From contig NZ_SOCE01000001.1 in assembly GCF_004365175.1 (NCBI RefSeq), positions 1,971,154 to 2,035,153 of the forward strand: DNA of 64,000 nt, given 5' to 3'. A program made the position numbers and the translations under genes. Position 1 is the first letter of the stretch, and every line of letters begins with the position of its first letter. The DNA is from Kribbella voronezhensis (lineage in GTDB: Bacteria > Actinomycetota > Actinomycetes > Propionibacteriales > Kribbellaceae). The notes below the pieces were generated by a model. The model was not told the origin of the DNA. It saw only the letters and a list, made by a program, of their open reading frames with translations, and ran no database searches. Of this stretch, positions 17,192-25,032 are shown piece after piece.

Positions 17192-18319
17192 TCAGAGCTC
17201 CCGGGCCTTCCGGGCGAGCGACGCGAGGCGGTGGGTGACGTCTCGGGGGCGTTCCTGCATGAGCATGTGGCCGGCGCCGGGGTACATCCACAGCCGCGCG
17301 CTCGGGAGCAGTTCGGCCATCCGGTTCGCGTGCCGTGGCGGAAGCAGGCGGTCGCGGGTGCCGTGCATGATCTCGACCGGGATGTCCGACAGCACGTCCA
17401 GCGCGTGCCCGAGGTCGTGCTGAGTGATCGCCTCGAAAAAGCCGCTGTACGAACGGCCAGGCGTCGCCGCCAGATCCGCCAGCAGGATGTCGACCTCGGC
17501 CGGATCGACCTTCTTCCCGAACACCAGCCGCCGAACCGCAGGCCGCCGCAACCCCGGCCCGAGCTCCCGCAACAACGCCCGTACTGCGCGCTGCCGCGTC
17601 TCCGCCTCCACCGCCGCGGCAGTCTCCGCCGCGGCAGCCTCCACCGCCGCGGCAGCCTCCACCGCCTCGGCAGTCTCCGCTGCGGCAGTCTCCGCCTCGG
17701 CGGTCTCCGCTGCGGCGGTCTCCGCTGCGGCGACGCCGGCTTCGGCGACTTCCGCAGCGCCCCGGGCAGTCGCCGTACGCCGTTGCGCGCGACGTTCCAT
17801 CCGCTCGCCGGCCAACTGCATCGCGCGTGGGGCAACCACGGCCGCGGCGCCGTCGAAGCGGGCCGGCAGTCCGAAGGCCCGGGACGAGATCTGGCCCGAC
17901 GACGTGCTCACCAGCGCCGCCGCCTTGATCCGCGAGCCGAACAACTCCGGTCGCTGATCGGCCAGCGCCATCAACGTCATCCCACCCATCGAGTGCCCGG
18001 CGTAAACCACCGGCCCCTCACCCACGACGGAGTCCAGCACCGCGAGAAAGTCGTCCGCCAGCTGGGAGATCCGCGTCGACCCGACCGGCGCGGCCTCGGA
18101 CCGTCCATGTCCTCGATGGTCGTAGGCCACCACTCGTACGGCGGACGGCCCCAGCACCTGCGGCAGCCCGCTCAACTGGTGATGCCAACTCCGCACCGAA
18201 CAAGTCCACCCATGCACCAACACGACCGTCACCGGTGCGTCCGGCGAACCAGTGCTCTCAACATGCAACCGGACCCCGTCGGGCGTGACCACCCGGGTCC
18301 GCTCAGCCTGAATCGTCAT
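17192..18319 (-). CDS. Alpha/beta hydrolase with Ala/Glu repeat insert
   Basis: A 375-residue alpha/beta-fold hydrolase. The oxyanion segment VVLVHGWTCSVRSW is near residue 34, the nucleophile Ser110 lies in AGHSMGG, the acid is probably Asp in MHGTRDRLLPP and the His is in YPGAGHMLMQE. Between residues about 186 and 242, in the usual cap region, is a low-complexity run built from AAETAEA-type units, encoded by imperfect repeats at 17594-17764. Without it the length would be near the family norm of about 310. The ATG has GGAG upstream. Substrate unknown; the fold covers esterases, lipases and peroxidases. Confidence 0.88.
   Translation of the reverse strand: MTIQAERTRVVTPDGVRLHVESTGSPDAPVTVVLVHGWTCSVRSWHHQLSGLPQVLGPSAVRVVAYDHRGHGRSEAAPVGSTRISQLADDFLAVLDSVVGEGPVVYAGHSMGGMTLMALADQRPELFGSRIKAAALVSTSSGQISSRAFGLPARFDGAAAVVAPRAMQLAGERMERRAQRRTATARGAAEVAEAGVAAAETAAAETAEAETAAAETAEAVEAAAAVEAAAAETAAAVEAETRQRAVRALLRELGPGLRRPAVRRLVFGKKVDPAEVDILLADLAATPGRSYSGFFEAITQHDLGHALDVLSDIPVEIMHGTRDRLLPPRHANRMAELLPSARLWMYPGAGHMLMQERPRDVTHRLASLARKAREL
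17594..17764. repeat. Low-complexity tandem repeat inside the hydrolase gene
   Basis: Imperfect copies of short units such as GCGGCAGTCTCCGC and GCGGCAGCCTCCACC run for about 170 bases. The reading frame is kept throughout, so the repeat encodes an Ala/Glu/Thr-rich helix-forming segment. Repeats of this kind can change length by slippage, so strains may differ here. Confidence 0.75.
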
Positions 18320-18389
18320 AACTCCACCACCTTACGAGCAACGGCGGCCGGGACGTCCCCTGCGAGCCCCGAACCGCCGCTGCCCGGTC

Positions 18390-20201
18390 TCACGCGGTCT
18401 CCTTCTCACGCTTGTTGCCTTGCGCAAGCAAATGCGCGGCGCGGAGCCGTCCACCGCGAGCTCCACGACCCACCAGCCAAGCGATCCCGGCGATCTCCAA
18501 CGACCCGACCACGGCGAGCAGCGCGTAGCCGCCGTTCCACATCCACCGCGGTACGTCGGTCCGCTCCTCGCGCCGCAGCACCTGTTGCTCGCCGATGAAA
18601 TCGACCTTCTGTCCGTCCGACACCTGCACCGCAGGCTTCTCGATCTTGGCATCCTCGGGCGCGTAGACCCACATCGCCACCAGGTCCCGCGGACCCTGGT
18701 GCAACCGCACCATCGACTTCCACTTCCCGTACATCGGCAGCGGACCCGCCGACCGATAGGTGCCCTCGGCAATCTTCTTCATCGGGTGCGTCGTCGACCC
18801 GCCGCCCTGCCAGGCCAGCGCCTGGAACCAGCGCGCGCCATCAGCGGCGTCGGCAGGGTCCAGCTTCACCGTCACGTACGCCGTGGGCTCGGCGCCGGTC
18901 GCCACTCGCTCCAGCGAGACCGTCGCACTCACCCCCGGATTCGCCGAACGCGGCACACAGAAGAACAGAGTCGCGACGACCATCACCAGCCCGAGCGCGC
19001 CGAGTTGGTGCGTACGACGTACCGGAGGTGTCTCGCGGACCTCGCCGGCCACCTCGGCGTACCGGGTGGCGAGCCAGGCACCCAGGAGACCCGCGCCGAT
19101 CCCCGTGACCACGCCGAACCCGAGGGCCGGCGGAATCATCGAGGCCGGCCAGTGGATCGGCATCCAGACCTGGCTCCACCAGAACTCGACCAGGACGCCG
19201 ACCGTGCCGATCAGAGCGCCGGCGACGGCGCCGAGCCGGAAGCGGTTCTTGTTGCCCAAGGCAAAGGCGACGAGCTCGACCAGCGTCGCCTCAGCGATCA
19301 GCAGTGGGAAGTGGCCGAGGATCTCCCCGAGCGGCTGGTTCACTGCCCAGGCGATCGCGCCGCGGATGACGAGAAACACGGCGAGCGCGGCGTACGCCGT
19401 ACCGGGGCCGCGCCGGGCGCGCAGCAGCGTGAACGCGAGCGCCGCGCCGAAGACGATCAGGATCGGCTGCAAAATCAGGGGAAACTGCGGGACGCCGTAG
19501 TTGAACTCGGTGCTGAACAGGTCCCAGGCGATCAGCAAGGCGCCGACGGCAACGATCTCCTGGATCCGGCGACGCACGTTCAGGCCGGCCAACTGCTCGA
19601 CCTCGGCGGAGGCGAGCAACCGGGCGAAGATCGAGAACACGACGCCGCCGATCATCAGCAGGTGCGTCGGACCCCACAGCGTGACATCCTCACCGAACAG
19701 CCGGTGCCACAGGTCGTCCAAGGGGAACCCGACCAGCGCGAACGTGCCACAGACCGTGACGAGCGCGGCGCTGCACGGGATCCGCCAGCCCTTGGTGAGC
19801 TTGATCGTCCGCGCGGGCAGCGGCTTACGGGCGAGTGCGATCGGCAGTACGCCGGAGATGATCACGCCGAGGATGCCGAAGAAGATCGGGTAGTGCGCCG
19901 GCGTACCGAACGGGCCGGTGTCGCGGCCCTTGTCGATGTGCACGGCGATGTCCCACCAGACACCGAAGGCGCAGGCCAGCAGCGAGACGGCATGCAGGTA
20001 CGGCGTCAACGCAGCCCATCGAGGGACTCCGTCCAGTCTCCCCACGGTGTCCGCGAGACGCCCTACCAGCGTGACCCGGCCGGTGCGTTCCCGCCACAGC
20101 AGCACGGCGAGTGCCAGGTACATCAGGGACACCAGGCCGGTGACGATCGCGATCTGGCCGAACGTCGCGGTTCCGGTCGAGGCCGCCAGTGGGACGGTCA
20201 T
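18390..20201 (-). CDS. Large polytopic membrane protein with C-terminal exposed domain
   Basis: A 603-residue protein of unknown function. I count about 12 hydrophobic helices up to residue 430, several with His or Trp inside or at the edge (YLHAVS, WWDIAVHIDKG, WGPTHLLMIGG). Then comes a roughly 120-residue soluble stretch containing YVTVKLDPADAADGARWF and GPLPMYGKWKSMVRLHQG, reminiscent of YtkA/FixH-type beta domains, and one last helix before a basic tail. The ATG follows AGGGAG. It is divergent from a MerR gene with a perfect palindrome between them, so MerR control is likely. Metal or redox-related transport is possible but unproven. Confidence 0.7.
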   Translation of the reverse strand: MTVPLAASTGTATFGQIAIVTGLVSLMYLALAVLLWRERTGRVTLVGRLADTVGRLDGVPRWAALTPYLHAVSLLACAFGVWWDIAVHIDKGRDTGPFGTPAHYPIFFGILGVIISGVLPIALARKPLPARTIKLTKGWRIPCSAALVTVCGTFALVGFPLDDLWHRLFGEDVTLWGPTHLLMIGGVVFSIFARLLASAEVEQLAGLNVRRRIQEIVAVGALLIAWDLFSTEFNYGVPQFPLILQPILIVFGAALAFTLLRARRGPGTAYAALAVFLVIRGAIAWAVNQPLGEILGHFPLLIAEATLVELVAFALGNKNRFRLGAVAGALIGTVGVLVEFWWSQVWMPIHWPASMIPPALGFGVVTGIGAGLLGAWLATRYAEVAGEVRETPPVRRTHQLGALGLVMVVATLFFCVPRSANPGVSATVSLERVATGAEPTAYVTVKLDPADAADGARWFQALAWQGGGSTTHPMKKIAEGTYRSAGPLPMYGKWKSMVRLHQGPRDLVAMWVYAPEDAKIEKPAVQVSDGQKVDFIGEQQVLRREERTDVPRWMWNGGYALLAVVGSLEIAGIAWLVGRGARGGRLRAAHLLAQGNKREKETA

Positions 20202-20261
20202 TCGGCACTCCCTGGGTTCGATCGGCTGCGAATCACCCGCATCGCATATGTCATGAGCGAT

Positions 20262-20280
20262 GTTACATAAGATATGTAAC
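20262..20280. promoter_or_regulatory. Candidate MerR operator
   Basis: GTTACATAAGATATGTAAC has perfect 8-base arms and a 3-base centre, filling part of the 79-base gap between the divergent membrane-protein and MerR genes. Further TGTNAC-type half-sites lie just to the left (ATGTCAT near 20247). A related but differently arranged pair occurs at 22610-22632 before the second membrane protein. MerR regulators bind such dyads between promoter elements; binding here is inferred. Confidence 0.6.
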
Positions 20281-21072
20281 GTGGAGTCTGGAAGACTGTC
20301 AAGGGTGGGAGGACAGCAGCCGGCCGAGCCGGCCACCGAAGAGCTCACCATCGACCAGCTCGCCGCGAAGGTGGGCATGACGGTGCGCAACGTCCGCGCG
20401 TACGCCGGCCGCGGGCTGATCCCGCCGCCCCGGCTGGCCGGCCGCACCGGGTACTACGGCGCCGACCATGTGGCCAGGCTCACGCTGGTCCGCGAACTGC
20501 TCGACAAGGGCTACACCCTGGCCGCGGTCGAACGGATGATGAGCGAACTCCCCGACGGCGCGCTCGCCCTCGGCGTCTTCGAGACGCTGGTCAGCCCGTG
20601 GACGCCGACCGAGCCGGAAGTCATCACCGAGCAGCAACTGGCTGAGCGGGCCGGTATCCCGCACAACCCCGAGACCATCGCCAAGCTGGTCGAGCTGGGC
20701 ATCGCCGAGCGGCAGGACGACGGTCGGCTCCGGATCCCGAACCCGGATCTGCTCCGCACCGGCCTCGAGGTGATCAAGCTCGGCGTCCCGCTGGACGCGA
20801 TCTTCGAGATGCTGCCGAAACTGCTCGACCACGCGGACGCGGTGGCGAAGATCTACGTCGAACTGTTCCGCAGTACGGTCTGGCGCCAGTTCGCCGACGC
20901 CGGCCTGCCGGCCGAGGGATGGCCGGAGATCCAGCGCACTCTCGAAGGCATCATCCCGCTGGCCGGCCAGGCCCTGGTCGCCGCCTTCCGCGAAGCAATG
21001 GGCCGCGAAATCGAAGCCGTCGCCTACGAAGAACTCGGCGTCGCCCCCGACACCCTGCCCTCCACCGGCTAA
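20281..21072 (+). CDS. MerR family transcriptional regulator
   Basis: A regulator of about 263 residues. The winged helix-turn-helix is clear: LTIDQLAAKVGMTVRNVRAY then RTGYYGADHVARLTLVREL and KGYTLAAVERMM. The C-terminal 170 residues form a helical effector region without Cys clusters, so it is not a classical metal-sensing MerR; this layout is common in actinobacterial MerR proteins of unknown ligand. The exact start is uncertain: GTG at 20281 directly follows the palindrome, and a GTG at 20305 would give 255 residues. Its TAA overlaps the stop of the convergent small gene. Confidence 0.85.
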   Translation: MESGRLSRVGGQQPAEPATEELTIDQLAAKVGMTVRNVRAYAGRGLIPPPRLAGRTGYYGADHVARLTLVRELLDKGYTLAAVERMMSELPDGALALGVFETLVSPWTPTEPEVITEQQLAERAGIPHNPETIAKLVELGIAERQDDGRLRIPNPDLLRTGLEVIKLGVPLDAIFEMLPKLLDHADAVAKIYVELFRSTVWRQFADAGLPAEGWPEIQRTLEGIIPLAGQALVAAFREAMGREIEAVAYEELGVAPDTLPSTG

Positions 21073-21263
21073 GCGCCGGCGGCCGCAGTGACATCCGTCG
21101 CGCCGGGACCGGCGAGGTCGCCGACGTCGCCATCCCAGTCGTCTTCGTCGTCGGTGGACTCGGCTTCGTTGCGGCGGGCGATGCGGACGAAGGCGATGAT
21201 GAGCAGGATCGGTCCGAGGAACATCGCCGTTTCGGGGATACCGCCCAGGTGCAACGCGATCAT
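21069..21263 (-). CDS. Small single-span membrane protein (64 aa)
   Basis: A 64-residue protein with one hydrophobic helix (ETAMFLGPILLIIAFVRIA) and an acidic tail rich in Asp and Glu (ESTDDEDDWDGD). Its ATG overlaps the stop of the large membrane-protein gene upstream (ATGA), so the two are translationally coupled and the small protein may be a subunit or stabiliser of the larger one. Its stop shares bases with the stop of the convergent MerR gene. No family is recognised. Confidence 0.65.
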   Translation of the reverse strand: MIALHLGGIPETAMFLGPILLIIAFVRIARRNEAESTDDEDDWDGDVGDLAGPGATDVTAAAGA

Positions 21264-22573
21264 GAGGCCGTCACCAGCGCGATCCCGCCGGCGGTGAAGG
21301 CGACCATCGCGGCCAGCATCGGGTACTGCGCACGTCGCAGCTGACGACGCCGGAAGAGCTGAGCGGCGCGATCGTGAGCGGCCACCACCCCGACTACGTG
21401 GCCGAGCACGATCGCGCCGATCTGCACCGCGGCGATCAGACCGGTTCCCAGGAACGCATAGTCGATCTGCGTCCCCTTGATCCCGAGAAGATCCCAGCCA
21501 CGGCCGAACGGATCCGACGCCAGCAGGACGCCCGCCTGCCCCTGGAACACCGCGAACGAAAAGTAGTGCGCCACCGCGTACCCGATCGCAATCGGCACCA
21601 GCGAGTGCACGAACGCGTCGGGCAGCCCGGCATTGCCGAGCGCGCCCGGCCGCACCGTCGAAGTACCAGTGGATCGCGCCGCCAACAGGAACAGGCCGGA
21701 CACGACCGCGACAGAGATGACCAGGCCGAAGGTGTAGGCGACGAGATGGCCGGTGTGGCCGAGTTGGCCGGTGCGGCTTGTCCAGGCGGACCATCTGCTG
21801 ATGCCGTCGAAGGCGGTGGAACCGAGCAACAGGCACAGGAGTGCGACGACGCCCGGCTGCTGCGGGATCGTGGCCAGCCCCGCGAGCGGATTACGCAGTA
21901 CGAGTTGGCGCTGGTCGTTGCGGCCGAGAGGGCTCAGCTTGGCGAGCACCTCGGCGTACACCTCGAAGCTGTCGCCGATCGCGAACCAGCGCGGGCCAAA
22001 GAGGATGCCTGCGACAACGTTCGCCAGAGCGTAGGCGGTCACGAAGATCGCGACGACTCGTGGCTCCGAGCCGTCCGGGTAGACGAGTTCGAGCCAGAGG
22101 AACGCGGCCAGCCCAGCGACAGCCGGCCAGTACGCGATGCCTCTTGGCAGCTGCCGGTACGCCGTACGCGGTACCGCCGTCGCCAAGGTGCGGAGCGGGT
22201 TGGCGAGTCGCCAGATCGGGCCGAAGAGCAGTGAGAGCGGGATGATGCCGACCCAGCTCCACACGTAGAACCAGGTCGGCGCCGGGTTCAGCGATGGGTC
22301 GGTGCTGCCGAACCAAGCGGTCGCGAGCAACAGCGCGAGCGCCACGAGACCGATTGCCTTGAGCAACCACCTGACCGGCCGCGCGTCGACGATCACGGTC
22401 AGCCGGGCGAGCGTCGTACCGGCGGGTCGACCGGCCTGCTCGAAGCGTGGGCGGGTCCAGAAGGCAGCAAGGGCGAAGAAGGACACTGCCACGGCCGCGC
22501 CCGCCGAGTACACGGCCAGCCACAGCGGGACCGGGAGGTCGCCCCGGCCGCCGATGCCGTGCAGCGGGATCAT
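21260..22573 (-). CDS. Polytopic membrane protein of unknown function
   Basis: A 437-residue protein with about ten hydrophobic helices. It begins MIPLHGIGGRGDLPVPLWLA and contains WSWVGIIPLSLLFGPIWRLANPLRTL, with His residues in late helices (AFVHSLVPIAIGYAVAHYFSF and GHVVGVVAAHDRA). Related actinobacterial proteins are, as far as I recall, sometimes labelled fenitrothion hydrolase, a name I would not trust as a function here. The ATG has AGGGG upstream. It is coupled to the 64-residue protein downstream and has a palindromic site in its promoter region, suggesting co-regulation with the MerR locus. Confidence 0.7.
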   Translation of the reverse strand: MIPLHGIGGRGDLPVPLWLAVYSAGAAVAVSFFALAAFWTRPRFEQAGRPAGTTLARLTVIVDARPVRWLLKAIGLVALALLLATAWFGSTDPSLNPAPTWFYVWSWVGIIPLSLLFGPIWRLANPLRTLATAVPRTAYRQLPRGIAYWPAVAGLAAFLWLELVYPDGSEPRVVAIFVTAYALANVVAGILFGPRWFAIGDSFEVYAEVLAKLSPLGRNDQRQLVLRNPLAGLATIPQQPGVVALLCLLLGSTAFDGISRWSAWTSRTGQLGHTGHLVAYTFGLVISVAVVSGLFLLAARSTGTSTVRPGALGNAGLPDAFVHSLVPIAIGYAVAHYFSFAVFQGQAGVLLASDPFGRGWDLLGIKGTQIDYAFLGTGLIAAVQIGAIVLGHVVGVVAAHDRAAQLFRRRQLRRAQYPMLAAMVAFTAGGIALVTAS

Positions 22574-22609
22574 CGGCGCACCCCTTCGATCAGGTATCTG
22601 ACCGATCGA

Positions 22610-22632
22610 ATGTAACACGACTGATGTCACAT
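22610..22632. promoter_or_regulatory. Candidate regulatory dyad before the 437-aa membrane protein
   Basis: ATGTAAC and GTCACAT are inverted half-sites (one mismatch) separated by 9 bases, located 37 bases upstream of the start codon. They use the same TGTNAC element as the perfect palindrome next to the MerR gene but face the other way. This may be a second MerR site; the different spacing keeps confidence low. Confidence 0.4.
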
Positions 22633-22644
22633 AGCGAGGGTCTG

Positions 22645-24111
22645 TTACGCGGTCCGGTACTGGCTGCGGTCGAAATGGCTGGTCAGCCGGCGGAAGCGGA
22701 AGGTGAAGGACGGCCAGAGAGTGGTGTTGCGGCCCTCGGCGTCGAGGTACCAACTGGTGCAGCCGCCGCGGGTCCAGATCGTGTTGCGCATCGAGGAGCG
22801 GACGCCGTCGACGAACTCGCGCTGCACCTCCGGGCGGACCTCGACCTGCTTGATGCCCTCGGCATCCATCGTTTTGATCGCGTCCAGGATGTAGGCGATC
22901 TGCGACTCGATCATGAACACCATCGAGCTGTGCCCGAGGCCCGTGTTCGGCCCGATCAGCAGGAAGAAGTTGGGGAAACCGCTGACCGCCGTACCGAGGT
23001 GCGCCTCCATGCCGTTGCTCCACGCCTCGCGCAGGGTCAGCCCGTCGCGGCCGTGCAGCATGTCCATCACCGGCAGGTCGGTGACCCGGAATCCGGTGCC
23101 GTAGATGATCGTGTCGACCTCGTGCTTCACGCCGTCCGCGGTGACGATGCCCGTGGGCGTGACCTCGTGGATCGTCTCGGTGACGACCTCCACATTGGGC
23201 TGCGCGACGGCCGGGTAGTAGTCGTCGGAGATCAGCACCCGCTTACAGCCGAGGGTGAAGTCGGGCGTGAGCTTGGCGCGCAACTCAGGATCGCGGATCT
23301 GCTGGGCGAGGTGGCGCTCGGCGATCTTCTGGCCCTGCTTCATGATGCCGGGAAGCTTGGCGAAACCGAGGACGAGCGACTCGCGGGACCAGTAGATCCC
23401 GGCGCGAACCGCCTTCTGCACCAGGGGAAACGCCTTGTAGATCCGCTTCTCCGCCGCGGCGATCTTGCGATCCGGCCGCGGCATCACCCAGGGTGGCGTG
23501 CGCTGGAACAGGTGAAGCTCCTCGACCTCGGGCTGGATGGCCGGCACGAACTGGATCGCCGATGCGCCCGTCCCGATCACCGCGACCTTGCGGCCGCTCA
23601 GATCGAGATCGTGGTTCCACTGCGCGGAGTGGAACACCTCGCCCTCGAAATCCTCGATCCCCTTGAGTTTCGGGTACGACGGCTCGGCCAGCGGGCCCAT
23701 TCCGGACAGCAGCAGATCGGCGGTGAGATCGCCCTGGCTGGTATGGATCCGCCAATGGCCGTCCTCCCAGTGCGCGTCCTGGACCGCGTGCCCGAAACGG
23801 ATGTGCGGGCGGACCGCGAAGCCATCGGTGACGTCACGGAGGTACTCCTCGATCTCGGGCTGCGGCGAGAACGTCGACGACCAGTCCGGATTCGGCGCGA
23901 AGGAGAACGAGTAGAGGTGCGAGGGGACGTCACACCGGCACCCCGGGTACGTGTTGTCCCGCCAGGTCCCGCCGACGTCCTTGGCCCGCTCCAGTACGAC
24001 GAAGTCGTCGTACCCGGCCTGCTTCAGCCGCACCGCCATCCCGATCCCGGCGAACCCCGTGCCGATGATCACGATCCGGTGATGCGTCGAGGTGTCCTGC
24101 ACGGCCGCCAT
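22645..24111 (-). CDS. Flavin-containing (Baeyer-Villiger-type) monooxygenase
   Basis: A 488-residue class B flavoprotein monooxygenase. Two Rossmann motifs are visible, GTGFAGIG near residue 17 for FAD and IGTGASAIQ near residue 179 for NADPH, with the Baeyer-Villiger fingerprint FxGxxxHxxxW between them as FEGEVFHSAQW. GGTWRDNTYPGCRCDVPSHL is the usual flavin-contact segment. It should insert oxygen next to a ketone, giving an ester or lactone, using NADPH and O2 in the cytosol. The ATG has GGAGG. It is divergent from a TetR gene across a double palindrome, so it is probably induced when the repressor binds substrate. Confidence 0.92.
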   Translation of the reverse strand: MAAVQDTSTHHRIVIIGTGFAGIGMAVRLKQAGYDDFVVLERAKDVGGTWRDNTYPGCRCDVPSHLYSFSFAPNPDWSSTFSPQPEIEEYLRDVTDGFAVRPHIRFGHAVQDAHWEDGHWRIHTSQGDLTADLLLSGMGPLAEPSYPKLKGIEDFEGEVFHSAQWNHDLDLSGRKVAVIGTGASAIQFVPAIQPEVEELHLFQRTPPWVMPRPDRKIAAAEKRIYKAFPLVQKAVRAGIYWSRESLVLGFAKLPGIMKQGQKIAERHLAQQIRDPELRAKLTPDFTLGCKRVLISDDYYPAVAQPNVEVVTETIHEVTPTGIVTADGVKHEVDTIIYGTGFRVTDLPVMDMLHGRDGLTLREAWSNGMEAHLGTAVSGFPNFFLLIGPNTGLGHSSMVFMIESQIAYILDAIKTMDAEGIKQVEVRPEVQREFVDGVRSSMRNTIWTRGGCTSWYLDAEGRNTTLWPSFTFRFRRLTSHFDRSQYRTA

Positions 24112-24138
24112 CGGGTACCTCCGAGCGTCGGGGAGCGA

Positions 24139-24170
24139 ACTTACTCCCAGTAAGTTACTCGCAGTCAGTT
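24139..24170. promoter_or_regulatory. Two overlapping TetR-type operator copies
   Basis: ACTTACTCCCAGTAAGTT (24139-24156) contains a perfect dyad, ACTTACT-CCC-AGTAAGT. A second copy, AGTTACTCGCAGTCAGTT (24153-24170), matches it at 15 of 18 positions and starts 14 bases later. The pair fills the 70-base gap between the divergent monooxygenase and TetR genes and ends 12 bases before the TetR start codon. Confidence 0.7.
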
Positions 24171-24181
24171 AGACTCCGCAA

Positions 24182-24829
24182 GTGACCTCCACCACTGACC
24201 ACGCAGTACCGCCTGAGCACGCCGAACCGCCGAAGCGGCGGCGCGATCGGGCTGCGCGGGAGCGGGAGATCCTCGACGCGGCCGAGCGGATCTTCGGCGA
24301 ACGCGGCTACCAGGGCACCTCGATGGACGAGATCGCCGCCGATGTCGGCGTCTCGAAGCCGCTGATCTACCAGTACTACGGTTCCAAGGACGGCCTGTTC
24401 CTCGCCTGCCTCTCCCGGCTGCGCGCCCAACTGCTCGACGCCGTCTCCGAAGCAGTCCTGGCCGCCCCGGACGCCGAGCAGGCGATGCGGTCCGGCTTCG
24501 TCGAATGGTTCTCGTTCCTCGACGCCCACCCCCGCGCTTGGTCCGTCCTCGTCGACGAAGGCATGCTCGCCGCCGGCCCAGCCGCCCAAGCCGCCGACGA
24601 GGTCCGCGCCGACTTCGTCGAGCTGATCGCCACCATGGTCCGGTTCAACCTGCCCACCAACCACACCTTCACCGACGACGAGATCCAGATCGTCGCCCAG
24701 TCCATCTCCGGCGCCACCGAACGCCTGGCCATCTGGCGCACCAAACACCCCGCCCCGCCCTCCCCCACCCAAACCGCCACCACCCTGATGACCTTCCTCT
24801 GGCAAGGCCTCAACGCCCTACGCGCTTAG
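24182..24829 (+). CDS. TetR family transcriptional regulator
   Basis: A 215-residue regulator. The N-terminal DNA-binding domain reads REREILDAAERIFGERGYQG, then SMDEIAADVGVSKPLIYQYY, the classical TetR helix-turn-helix; the remaining 150 residues form the helical ligand-binding domain. The GTG start places the protein immediately after the double operator, as expected for an autorepressed divergent pair with the Baeyer-Villiger monooxygenase. The inducer is probably a ketone substrate or related lipophilic compound of that enzyme (inference). Confidence 0.92.
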   Translation: MTSTTDHAVPPEHAEPPKRRRDRAAREREILDAAERIFGERGYQGTSMDEIAADVGVSKPLIYQYYGSKDGLFLACLSRLRAQLLDAVSEAVLAAPDAEQAMRSGFVEWFSFLDAHPRAWSVLVDEGMLAAGPAAQAADEVRADFVELIATMVRFNLPTNHTFTDDEIQIVAQSISGATERLAIWRTKHPAPPSPTQTATTLMTFLWQGLNALRA

Positions 24830-24849
24830 CCCGTACGCCGGAGAAAGGC

Positions 24850-24916
24850 AGCCCGCGTCGCCCCTCCTACGTCGGCGCTCGACCCACCCCCCAACACGCC
24901 GCTCCTCCGTCGCGGC
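24850..24916. repeat. Dispersed intergenic repeat, copy B
   Basis: Downstream of the TetR gene, CGCTCGACCCACCC followed a few bases later by ACGCCGCTCCTCCGTCGCGG closely matches the element at 33478-33549 and shares the CGCTCCTNCGTCGC core with the inverted pair at 11568-11975. It lies in a 203-base gap that has no gene. Confidence 0.6.
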
Positions 24917-25032
24917 CAACAGGCGGGCGGTTCCCGCCGCTGTCGGCTGCAGGGTGAGCTCCCCCGCTCGACTTCCCCATCCCGTGCCCGGGATTGACCA
25001 GCTGGCTGGCCAAGAGTGTGTTGGATGGGCGT

